Assembly: GCA_011391185.1 (NCBI GenBank)
Contig: JAABRB010000085.1
Span: 1-11,104 of the forward strand
DNA: 11,104 nucleotides
DNA from: Betaproteobacteria bacterium
Lineage (GTDB): Bacteria > Pseudomonadota > Gammaproteobacteria > Burkholderiales > SG8-39
Direction: 5' to 3'
Shown: piece after piece, positions 1-6,551 of the stretch
How the letters are laid out: each line of letters opens with the position of its first letter
Position numbering within the stretch: the stretch's first letter is position 1
Position numbers and translations under genes: made by a program
The notes under the pieces: generated by a model
The model's database searches: none
The model's input: only the letters and a program-made list of their open reading frames with translations
Told to the model about the DNA's origin: nothing

Positions 1-729
<729 letters not shown>

Positions 730-1081
730 GCCCGGACGACGTCGCAAGAATTGACCAGCAGAAATGACCCGTAATCGGTGTGTCGTCACGGCCCGACACG
801 GTCGCGCCAGCGCCCACACCTGATCCGTTCAAACCTATCCGTTCAAACCTAAGTGGGCGCGCAAAGCGCGTCAAGCAACGATTCCCGCATCGCCGCGAAG
901 AGCTCACGAACGGTACTTTTTAACGCGCACAAGCGTGTCACGCATCACGCCATGCATTTCCTCCGCGTGTTTGCGGCGCCGCTCATGGAAAATGCGGGTA
1001 GACCGCCATGAGCCGCGCCACCCTCCTCGCCTGCGCCGTCCGGATCGCCCCCCTGAATGCACGGTGGGTGGGAGCCTGACC
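730..1081. other. Divergent intergenic region between kinase and phosphatase genes
   Basis: This 352-nt spacer holds no convincing protein gene. It contains a perfect tandem 14-bp repeat (823-850) flanked by an 8-bp inverted repeat (gcgcccac at 810-817, gtgggcgc at 853-860), followed by a small GC hairpin (CGCGC-AAA-GCGCG, 858-870). A possible 23-codon leader frame (1008-1079) ends two bases before the phosphatase start. I could not identify a convincing sigma-70 promoter for either divergent gene, although both transcripts presumably start here. Confidence 0.6.
823..850. repeat. Perfect tandem 14-bp direct repeat (2 x atccgttcaaacct)
   Basis: Two adjacent identical copies of atccgttcaaacct occupy 823-836 and 837-850. 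They sit almost exactly in the loop of the inverted repeat gcgcccac/gtgggcgc (810-817 and 853-860). The location is about 95 bp upstream of the kinase ATG and about 230 bp upstream of the phosphatase ATG. Such paired sites in a divergent promoter region are often binding sites for a dimeric regulator. A simple slippage duplication explains the sequence equally well. No known operator is recognised. Confidence 0.7.
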
Positions 1082-1873
1082 ATGCGCTATCGCCTGACCA
1101 CCGCCTCCGCCACGCATGCCGGGCAGATTCGCGCGTTCAACGACGACAGCGTCGCCCAGGACCCTGCCATCGACGCATTCGTGCTGGCAGACGGAATGGG
1201 CGGACACAACGCCGGCGATGTCGCGGCGGAAATGGCGACTCGCATCGTGATCGAGCGGCTTTCCAGGGGTGCTTCCCGCGGCACCCAGGGAGCGGATCGC
1301 GTGCGCGATGCCGTTCAGGAAGCGAACCAGGCCATATGCCGCGCGGGCCGGTCGGATTCCGCGCAAACCGGCATGGGCACGACCCTGGCGGTGGCCTTGT
1401 TCGGAGCAGGCCGCGTCACGATCGGTCACGTCGGCGACTCGCGGGTGTACCGGATGCGGGCGGGACGCCTCAAGCTCCTGACCCGTGACCACTCGGTGCT
1501 CCAGGAACAGGCCGAGACCGGCATGCTGGACCGCGAGAGCGCCCGGGTCTCGCAGAACCGCAGCCTCGTGACGCGTGCGCTGGGGGCCGGCTACGATGCG
1601 ACGCCCGAGGTCGGCGAATTCGATGTCCTCCCCGATGACATTCTCCTGCTCTGCTCGGACGGCTTGAACGACATGGTGGACGACGCCGACATCGAGCTCA
1701 CGCTCGCCGCGCTCGGCTGCAACCTGGACATGACCGCCGAGGTGCTGGTGGAGCTCGCGAACGACAACGGCGGGCAGGACAACATCTCGGTGCTGCTCGC
1801 GCGTGTCGAGGGCGAGGCGCAGACCGGCGGCGGCTGGCGCCAGCGCTTGTTCGGCTGGTTGCGCGCGGGATAG
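1082..1873 (+). CDS. PP2C-family protein serine/threonine phosphatase
   Basis: A 263-residue cytoplasmic metal-dependent phosphatase of the PPM/PP2C family (bacterial Stp/PppA type) that removes phosphate from Ser/Thr. Motifs in order: N20-D21-D22 near the N-terminus, ADGMGGH (36-42, metal ligand D37), TGMGTTL (96-102), VGDSRVY (117-123, D118), TRDHS (134-138), CSDGLNDMV (191-199, D193) and NGGQDNISV (229-237, D233). All expected metal-binding aspartates are present and the length is normal for a stand-alone catalytic domain. ATG at 1082 is preferred over in-frame ATG 935 because the family homology begins at MRYRL and GGGAG lies a suitable distance upstream; the 49 extra residues look non-coding. 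The stop is nine bases before the FHA gene start, indicating co-transcription. Divergent orientation to the Hanks kinase suggests it reverses that kinase's marks. A short Trp-rich tail (GWRQRLFGWLR) ends the protein. Confidence 0.95.
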   Translation: MRYRLTTASATHAGQIRAFNDDSVAQDPAIDAFVLADGMGGHNAGDVAAEMATRIVIERLSRGASRGTQGADRVRDAVQEANQAICRAGRSDSAQTGMGTTLAVALFGAGRVTIGHVGDSRVYRMRAGRLKLLTRDHSVLQEQAETGMLDRESARVSQNRSLVTRALGAGYDATPEVGEFDVLPDDILLLCSDGLNDMVDDADIELTLAALGCNLDMTAEVLVELANDNGGQDNISVLLARVEGEAQTGGGWRQRLFGWLRAG

Positions 1874-1882
1874 GAGCGGGCG

Positions 1883-2566
1883 ATGGCGAAAATCGTGGTG
1901 AGCTCCCCCGGCGTTCCCGACGCGCATCAGTTTGTCGACAAGGCACGGCTCACGATCGGGCGCGATCCGGCGTGCGATGTCGCCCTGACCGACGTGGCGG
2001 CGAGCAAGACTCACGCGGTGATCACGACCGTCGGGCTCGATCATGTGCTGCAGGACGTCGGCAGCCGCAACGGAACGATCGTGAACGGCGCGCGCGTCAC
2101 CGAGTCGCACGTGCTGCAGAACGAAGACCTGATCGAGATCGGGACGAGCCGCATCGTCTACCGGAATCGCCGGGCAAGCCTCGAAGCCGACCTCGAGCGC
2201 ACGATGATCTACAACGCGACGGTTCCCGGGCTGCCCGGAAACCGAACGGACGCGGCGCCGATTGCGGTGGCGCGTGCGATACGCACCCGGTTTCCGCTCG
2301 CTTCGGTGCGTGGACTGGCCGGACGTTTCGTCGGCAGCGACGTGCCACTCGAACGTCCCCTTGCGACATTCGGCGAGCGCGGCGTGAGCCTGGCGGTCGT
2401 TCGCCGGCGGCCGCACGGGTACTTCATCTCGCACGTCGCGGGCGGCAAGCGCGCCAGGATCAATGATCGACCGCTCGGTGCCGAACCCGAGGAACTGCGG
2501 GCCGGCGATGTCATCGAAGTGGCTGGCGAGCGGTTGGAGTTTCTCGGCACAAGTGGGGATGGCTGA
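1883..2566 (+). CDS. FHA-domain protein with an apparent degenerate second FHA fold
   Basis: A 227-residue cytoplasmic phosphothreonine-reader protein with no membrane segment. The N-terminal half (about 1-95) is a canonical FHA domain: IGR at 25-27, SKTH at 41-44, SRNGT at 61-65 and NG at 68-69, the residues that contact phosphopeptide. A linker (about 96-145) contains LERTMIY, with T107 a conceivable phosphoacceptor. The C-terminal half (about 150-222) resembles the late strands of another FHA fold: a hydrophobic GYFISHV strand, then RARINDRPL where NGTxVNGxxL would be expected, then LRAGDVIEVAGERLEFL. The GR, S-x-x-H and NG residues are lost, so this second domain probably does not bind phosphothreonine. 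GGAGCG lies six bases upstream of the ATG. It follows the phosphatase by nine bases and ends convergent to exoA. The likely role is scaffold or effector of the adjacent kinase/phosphatase pair. The first domain is certain; the second is inferred from pattern only. Confidence 0.9.
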   Translation: MAKIVVSSPGVPDAHQFVDKARLTIGRDPACDVALTDVAASKTHAVITTVGLDHVLQDVGSRNGTIVNGARVTESHVLQNEDLIEIGTSRIVYRNRRASLEADLERTMIYNATVPGLPGNRTDAAPIAVARAIRTRFPLASVRGLAGRFVGSDVPLERPLATFGERGVSLAVVRRRPHGYFISHVAGGKRARINDRPLGAEPEELRAGDVIEVAGERLEFLGTSGDG

Positions 2567-2584
2567 AATCGATCGAACGATGCC

Positions 2585-2703
2585 AACCACCCCGTCGGGC
2601 TTCGCCCGACACCCCTCCTTGAAAAGGAGGGGAGATTAACGCCTTTTTCCCCTCCTCTTCGAGGAGGGGTGGTCGCGTAGCGGACGGGGTGGTGTTCCAG
2701 AGC
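2585..2703 (-). repeat. Hairpin-rich intergenic repeat, copy 1 (full length, inverted relative to copies 2 and 3)
   Basis: It fills nearly all of the convergent gap between the FHA gene and exoA. On the plus strand it runs from aaccacccc through three perfect hairpins: GTCGGGC/GCCCGAC (2594-2610), CCCCTCCTT/AAGGAGGGG (2612-2632) and CCCCTCCTC/GAGGAGGGG (2649-2669). A fourth, imperfect stem follows, then cggggtggt and ttccagagc. Its reverse complement aligns with copy 3 over the whole length, including the 19-base outer sequence gctctggaacaccaccccg. The outer CCACCCC/GGGGTGG termini are inverted repeats, as in REP/BIME or small MITE-like elements. It has no coding capacity. Hairpins here could block read-through from both convergent genes, but none has the immediate U-tract of a classical intrinsic terminator. 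Confidence 0.85.
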
Positions 2704-2707
2704 GCCG

Positions 2708-3475
2708 CTAAACCGTGACGACCGCGGTCACCGGCGCGTGATCGGAGGGGCGCTCCAGTCGGCGGGGCTCGAGATCGATGGTGCATCCCGTGCAGTGTGC
2801 CGCGAGATCAGCGGACAGCAGGATGTGATCGATGCGCAGCCCCATCTTGCGGCGAAATGCGTTCATCCGGTAGTCCCACCAGGAGAAGGAGCGCTCGGCC
2901 TGGTCGAAGAGCCGGAAACTGTCCTGGAAGCCGAGACCGAGCAGTCGCTGGAACGCCGCTCGCTCGGGCACCGAGAAAAGCACCTGCCCCTCCCAGAGCT
3001 GCGGATCGTGAACGTCGCGCTCGTCGGGCGCGATGTTGTAATCGCCAAGAACGGCGAGCCGGGAATGGGCCTTCAGCTCGGCGCCGAGCCACCGCTCGAA
3101 CGCCGCGAGCCAGTCGAGCTTGTAGCGATACTTTTCCGAGTCGATCGACTGGCCGTTCGGCACGTACGCGCAGACGATGCGCACACCCGCCACGGTCGCG
3201 CTCAGCACGCGTTTCTGCTCGTCGGCAAAACCGGGGATGCCGGAGGCGACCGCCTCGAGGGGCGCGCGGGCGAGAATCGCCACGCCGTTGTAGGTCTTCT
3301 GCCCGGCGTACGCGCTGCGGTATCCGGCCGTTTCCAGATCCGCGACCGGAAATTTCGCATCCTCGAGTTTGGTCTCCTGGATGCAGACGACGTCCGGCCG
3401 GTGCCGGGCGACCCAGTCGAGCAGGTGCCCGAGACGGACCTTGAGGGAATTGACGTTCCACGTCGCGAGCTTCAT
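2708..3475 (-). CDS. exoA: Exodeoxyribonuclease III (AP endonuclease)
   Basis: A 255-residue cytoplasmic DNA-repair enzyme of the EEP (exonuclease-endonuclease-phosphatase) superfamily, ExoIII/xth branch. It cleaves 5' of abasic sites and has 3'-phosphodiesterase and 3'-5' exonuclease activity in base-excision repair. Visible catalytic elements: WNVNSL (6-11, N7), QETKLED (33-39, metal ligand E34), YNGVAIL (62-68), GDYNIAP (144-150, D145 and N147), SFSWWDYR (196-203), RIDHILLS (214-221) and PSDHAPV (243-249, D245-H246). All are intact and the length matches the short bacterial form (about 255-270). The start is set at the ATG giving MKLATWNVN; the frame extends 11 codons upstream, but into repeat copy 2 and without homology. 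No clear Shine-Dalgarno sequence precedes it. It is convergent with the FHA gene and follows the DUF4124 gene on the same strand, separated by two repeat copies, so it may have its own promoter. Confidence 0.97.
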   Translation of the reverse strand: MKLATWNVNSLKVRLGHLLDWVARHRPDVVCIQETKLEDAKFPVADLETAGYRSAYAGQKTYNGVAILARAPLEAVASGIPGFADEQKRVLSATVAGVRIVCAYVPNGQSIDSEKYRYKLDWLAAFERWLGAELKAHSRLAVLGDYNIAPDERDVHDPQLWEGQVLFSVPERAAFQRLLGLGFQDSFRLFDQAERSFSWWDYRMNAFRRKMGLRIDHILLSADLAAHCTGCTIDLEPRRLERPSDHAPVTAVVTV

Positions 3476-3503
3476 GTCGCGAGTGTAACGGCATGCGCTG
3501 TGC

Positions 3504-3591
3504 ACCACCCCTCCTCGGAGAGGAGGGGGAAAATGCCTTAGATCCTCCCCTCCTTTTCAAGGAGGGGTGCCCGCGAGCGGGCGGGGTGGTT
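3504..3591 (+). repeat. Hairpin-rich intergenic repeat, copy 2 (lacks the outer left arm)
   Basis: This 88-bp copy begins at accacccc and lacks the outer gctctggaaca arm seen in copies 1 and 3. It holds a perfect hairpin CCCCTCCTC/GAGGAGGGG with GGA loop (3508-3528), an A/T-richer spacer, a perfect hairpin CCCCTCCTT/AAGGAGGGG with TTC loop (3547-3567), then the palindrome GCCCGC-GA-GCGGGC (3569-3582) and terminal ggggtggtt. It lies 28 bp upstream of the exoA start, leaving little room for a separate exoA promoter outside the repeat. Its orientation matches copy 3. Confidence 0.85.
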
Positions 3592-3606
3592 GAGGCTTCG
3601 ATAAAG

Positions 3607-3722
3607 GCTCTGGAACACCACCCCGGTTGCTTCACAACCACCCCTCCTCGAAGAGGAGGGGAAAATTCATTAATCCTCCCCTCCCTTTCAAGGAGGGGTG
3701 CCCGCGAGCGGGCGGGGTGGTT
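3607..3722 (+). repeat. Hairpin-rich intergenic repeat, copy 3 (full length)
   Basis: It starts with the 19-base outer sequence gctctggaacaccaccccg shared with copy 1. Four stems follow: GGTTG/CAACC with loop CTTCA (3625-3639), CCCCTCCTC/GAGGAGGGG (3641-3661), CCCCTCCCT/AAGGAGGGG with one C-A mismatch (3678-3698), and GCCCGC/GCGGGC (3700-3713). It ends in ggggtggtt, four bases from the stop of the DUF4124 gene. It is head-to-tail with copy 2, separated by 15 bp. As the likely 3' end of the folD-prlC-DUF4124 transcript it could stabilise or terminate the mRNA. That role is inferred. Confidence 0.85.
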
Positions 3723-3726
3723 CAGC

Positions 3727-4332
3727 CTACCGCGGCGCGTAGGGGCCCTTCGGCTTTTCGGGGGCTGCCGCGGGTGCGGGTTTGGCCGCGACCTTTTCTT
3801 CCTGGCGGGCCTTTTGCCCGGGGAGTAGCTGCGAAGTCTTCGGGTAGCCGCCGTCGTCGAGCGCGGCGTTATACATGCTCGCCTCGAATCCCTGCTTGAC
3901 CGTCCTGCCGACGAGCAGCACCGGCACGTTGCTTCCCCCTGACACGCGCTTCAGTTCCTCGCGCTTGTCGGGGGAATCGACCGAAACTTCGGTGTATGGC
4001 ACGCCGCGATTTTCGAGCAGCGCCTTCGCATCGCTGCAGGCGGCGCTGCATCCGCTGAACGTATAGAGCTTGACCGGGTTCACCTTCACCGCCTGCTGGA
4101 CGCCAAACGCCAGCGGCTGCGAATCGGAGACGGTGCCCGACTGGGCGGAAATCCGCTCGACGCTGCGACTGGACGCGGGCGGCGGCGGGGTGTCGGTATA
4201 GTGGACTCGCCCGTCCTTGTCCACCCAGCGGTAGGTCTGGGCGAGTGCGGCGGACGACACGCAACCGATCAGCAGCGCGGCCGCTACGAGGATAGACCCG
4301 ACAGAACGGCGATCAGTAAGCAGAAGTTGCAT
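3727..4332 (-). CDS. Secreted DUF4124 / glutaredoxin-like domain protein
   Basis: A 201-residue envelope protein. Residues 1-31 form a Sec signal peptide: basic TDRR, hydrophobic SILVAAALLIG, and AALA before QTY as a signal peptidase I site. LIGC (21-24) also fits a lipobox, so lipoprotein processing cannot be excluded. Residues 32-60 are a DUF4124 module (TYRWVDKDGRVHYTDTPP), typical of proteobacterial periplasmic proteins. Residues 86-160 resemble a glutaredoxin/thioredoxin fold: strand VKLYTFSGC, cysteines C95 and C99 in a CSAAC (CxxxC) arrangement instead of the usual CxxC, helix AKALLENRGVPY, and NVPVLLVG with the expected cis-proline P137. The tail is rich in Ala, Pro and Lys. A strong ribosome site, GGAGGG, lies seven bases before the ATG at 4332 and overrules the 21-codon upstream extension. 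It lies 55 bp after prlC, probably co-transcribed. A periplasmic thiol-redox role is inferred; no substrate is known. Confidence 0.9.
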   Translation of the reverse strand: MQLLLTDRRSVGSILVAAALLIGCVSSAALAQTYRWVDKDGRVHYTDTPPPPASSRSVERISAQSGTVSDSQPLAFGVQQAVKVNPVKLYTFSGCSAACSDAKALLENRGVPYTEVSVDSPDKREELKRVSGGSNVPVLLVGRTVKQGFEASMYNAALDDGGYPKTSQLLPGQKARQEEKVAAKPAPAAAPEKPKGPYAPR

Positions 4333-4367
4333 CGCTTCCCTCCGACGAGGAAAGTTGATAAGGAACC

Positions 4368-4394
4368 GGGACTTACGCAAGGGACACTTATGCA
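4368..4394. repeat. Imperfect tandem duplication at the prlC stop codon
   Basis: On the plus strand gggacttacgcaa (4368-4380) is followed directly by gggacacttatgcaa (from 4381). The units differ by a two-base insertion and one substitution. The second unit covers the last codons and stop of prlC (minus strand), so the duplication repeats the TAA region just downstream. It is probably a slippage or local duplication scar with no evident function. Confidence 0.5.
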
Positions 4395-6517
4395 ATGATC
4401 ATACCACTGTGCCTCAGCAGGGCATCGACTTTCGGCTTGCGACCGAGAAATAGTTCGAAGGATTCGAGCGCCGGACGGCTGCCCCCCACCGCCAGGACCT
4501 CGTCCCGGAACCGCCGCCCGGTGGCCGGGTCGAGAACGCCGTTGGCCTCGAACAGGCTGTACGCATCGGCGGAGAGCACCTCGGCCCACTTGTAGCTGTA
4601 GTACCCCGCGCCATACCCCCCACCGAAGATGTGCCCGAAGCTGTTCGGCAGCCGGTGATAGGCGGGCGGGATGACCACCGCGACCTGGCGTCGAACTTCG
4701 TCGAGCACGTCGAGGGGTGTCTTGCCGCTCCGCGCGTCGAAGTCGTTGTACAGGCGCATGTCGAACAACGCGAACTCGAGCTGACGCACCATGTGCATGC
4801 CCGCCTGGAAGTTTTTCGCGGACGTCATCCGGTCGAACATATCCCGCGGCAGCGGCGCTCCGGTTTCGACGTGGGCAGTCATGTGCCGGAGCACGTCCCA
4901 TTCCCAGCAGTAGTTCTCCATGAACTGGCTGGGAAGCTCGACCGCGTCCCACTCGACGCCGTGTATGCCGGAGACGCCGAGATGGTCCACCCGGGTGAGC
5001 AGGTGATGCAGCCCGTGTCCGAACTCGTGGAAGAGCGTGGTCACGTCGTTGTGCGTGAAGAGCGCCGGTTTGGTTCCGACCGGCGCGGGGAAGTTGCACT
5101 CCAGGTAGGCGACCGGAGTCTGCAGCGTCCCGCCCTTGCGACGCCGCGCCATCGCCTCGTCCATCCACGCGCCGCCGCGCTTCGTCTCGCGTGCGTAGAG
5201 ATCGAGATAGAACCGGCCGACCAGTGAACCGTCCGCATCGTTGATCCGGAAAAACCGCACGTCCGGATGCCAGGTCTCGGCGGTGTCGGGCGCGATATGG
5301 ACGCCGTAGAGCGTTTGCACGACGCGGAACATCCCTTCCAGCACCTTGGCTTCGGGAAAATACTGTTTCACCTCGTGCTCGGAATACGCATACCGCTGCT
5401 TCCGCAGTCTCTCCGACGCGAACGCGATGTCCCACGCGGCGAGCGTTTCGAGGCTCAGCTCGGCCGCGGCGAATTCATGCAGCTCGGCGAAGTCGCGTCG
5501 CGCGAAGGGCATGGATTTCTCGGCCAGGTCATCGAGAAACGCGAACACTTCGCGTGGCGACTCCGCCATTTTCGGCACGAGCGAGACCTCGGCATAGCTG
5601 GCGTAACCCAGCAGCGCGGCGGCCTCCCTGCGCAGCTCGAGAATGCGCGCGATGAGCGACGTGTTGTCCCACTTGCCCGCGCGCGTCTCCGCATCGGCCG
5701 TGCCGGGTGCCTCCCCGGTCGCGCAAGATTGCGCCGAGAACCGCTCCGCCTCGACAAGCGCGTTTCCGTACTGCTCGCTCGCCCGCGTGCTGAACGCATG
5801 ATAGAGGCGCTCACGCAACGCCCGGTTCTCGGCATACTGCATCACCGGGATGTAGCACGGTGCCTGAAGCGTCAGCTTCCAGCCCGGTTTCCCGTCGTGT
5901 TCGGCCGCGGCATGGGCAGCTTCCAGGACGTCGTCCGGGATCCCGGCGAGCGTGTCACGCTTCTCGACCTGGATCACGAACGCATTCGTCGCATCGAGCA
6001 CGTTCTCCGAGAAGCGCGTTGCAATGCCGGCGAGTTCCTCCGCGATTATCGCGAAGCGCTTTTTCTGATCGGCCGGCAGTTCCGCGCCGGACAGCCGGAA
6101 GTCACGCAGCTCGTTGTCCACGATCCGACGCTGCGCCGCGTCAAGTTGCGCATAGCCGTCGCTGGCCCGCAGCGCCTTGTACTTGGCGAAGAGCGCTTCG
6201 TTTTGGCCGAGCTCGGTCCAGTACTGGACGATTTTCGGCTCGTTCGCGTTGTACGCCTCGCGCAGCGGCGGGCTGTCGAGCACGCCGTGCAGGTGCGCGA
6301 CGATTCCCCAGGCACGCGACAGTCGCTCGTTCACATCTTCCAGTGGCTCCACGAACCCGTGCCAGGTCGTGGGCGTCGCTGGTTCGGCGAGCCGCGCTAC
6401 AGTCGCCCGGCAGTCGGCGAGCAGCAGGTCGCACGCCGGGCCGATGTGCTCGGGCCTGACGGCGGAAAAACGGGGCAGTCCGGAAAAATCGAGCAGGGGA
6501 TTGACGTCTGTCTTCAT
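4388..6517 (-). CDS. prlC: Oligopeptidase A (M3 family zinc metallopeptidase)
   Basis: A 709-residue cytoplasmic M3 (thimet oligopeptidase) peptidase that degrades short peptides, including cleaved signal peptides. The zinc site is visible: HEFGH at 497-501 with the third ligand E527 in VELPSQFMEN. Family blocks are intact, for example YNANEP, FRLSGAELP, TKRGGAWMD, PVAYLECNF, HNDVTTLFHEFGHGLHH and FGGGYGAGYYSYKWAEVLSADA. As I recall it, the E. coli enzyme is about 680 residues; the excess is mainly an extra stretch of roughly 28 residues (about 249-277) between STRASEQ and AGKWDN. The start at 6517 (MKTDVNPLLDF) matches the family N-terminus. The frame is open to 6568, but that start would overlap folD. 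No good Shine-Dalgarno sequence is present. It lies 34 bp behind folD and 55 bp ahead of the DUF4124 gene, suggesting one minus-strand operon. Confidence 0.96.
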   Translation of the reverse strand: MKTDVNPLLDFSGLPRFSAVRPEHIGPACDLLLADCRATVARLAEPATPTTWHGFVEPLEDVNERLSRAWGIVAHLHGVLDSPPLREAYNANEPKIVQYWTELGQNEALFAKYKALRASDGYAQLDAAQRRIVDNELRDFRLSGAELPADQKKRFAIIAEELAGIATRFSENVLDATNAFVIQVEKRDTLAGIPDDVLEAAHAAAEHDGKPGWKLTLQAPCYIPVMQYAENRALRERLYHAFSTRASEQYGNALVEAERFSAQSCATGEAPGTADAETRAGKWDNTSLIARILELRREAAALLGYASYAEVSLVPKMAESPREVFAFLDDLAEKSMPFARRDFAELHEFAAAELSLETLAAWDIAFASERLRKQRYAYSEHEVKQYFPEAKVLEGMFRVVQTLYGVHIAPDTAETWHPDVRFFRINDADGSLVGRFYLDLYARETKRGGAWMDEAMARRRKGGTLQTPVAYLECNFPAPVGTKPALFTHNDVTTLFHEFGHGLHHLLTRVDHLGVSGIHGVEWDAVELPSQFMENYCWEWDVLRHMTAHVETGAPLPRDMFDRMTSAKNFQAGMHMVRQLEFALFDMRLYNDFDARSGKTPLDVLDEVRRQVAVVIPPAYHRLPNSFGHIFGGGYGAGYYSYKWAEVLSADAYSLFEANGVLDPATGRRFRDEVLAVGGSRPALESFELFLGRKPKVDALLRHSGMIIA

Positions 6518-6551
6518 GGGTGGAGGGGTGAATGTGAAACGCGAATGTCGT

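Noticed and set aside
935..1081. 49-codon N-terminal extension of the PP2C phosphatase
   Set aside because: The PP2C fold starts at MRYRL, a good GGGAG site precedes ATG 1082, and the extension has no recognisable sequence.
983..2590. 535-residue minus-strand open frame over the phosphatase and FHA genes
   Set aside because: It is antisense to two clear protein families, is rich in Arg and His with no family motif, and is explained by high GC in the complementary strand.
2612..2669. Classical bidirectional rho-independent terminator between the FHA gene and exoA
   Set aside because: The hairpins are strong but lack an immediate T-tract on the relevant strand, and they belong to a dispersed repeat; a termination role is possible but not shown.
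3504..3722. CRISPR array
   Set aside because: There are only two head-to-tail units of about 90-116 bp with internal palindromes and no regular spacers or cas genes.
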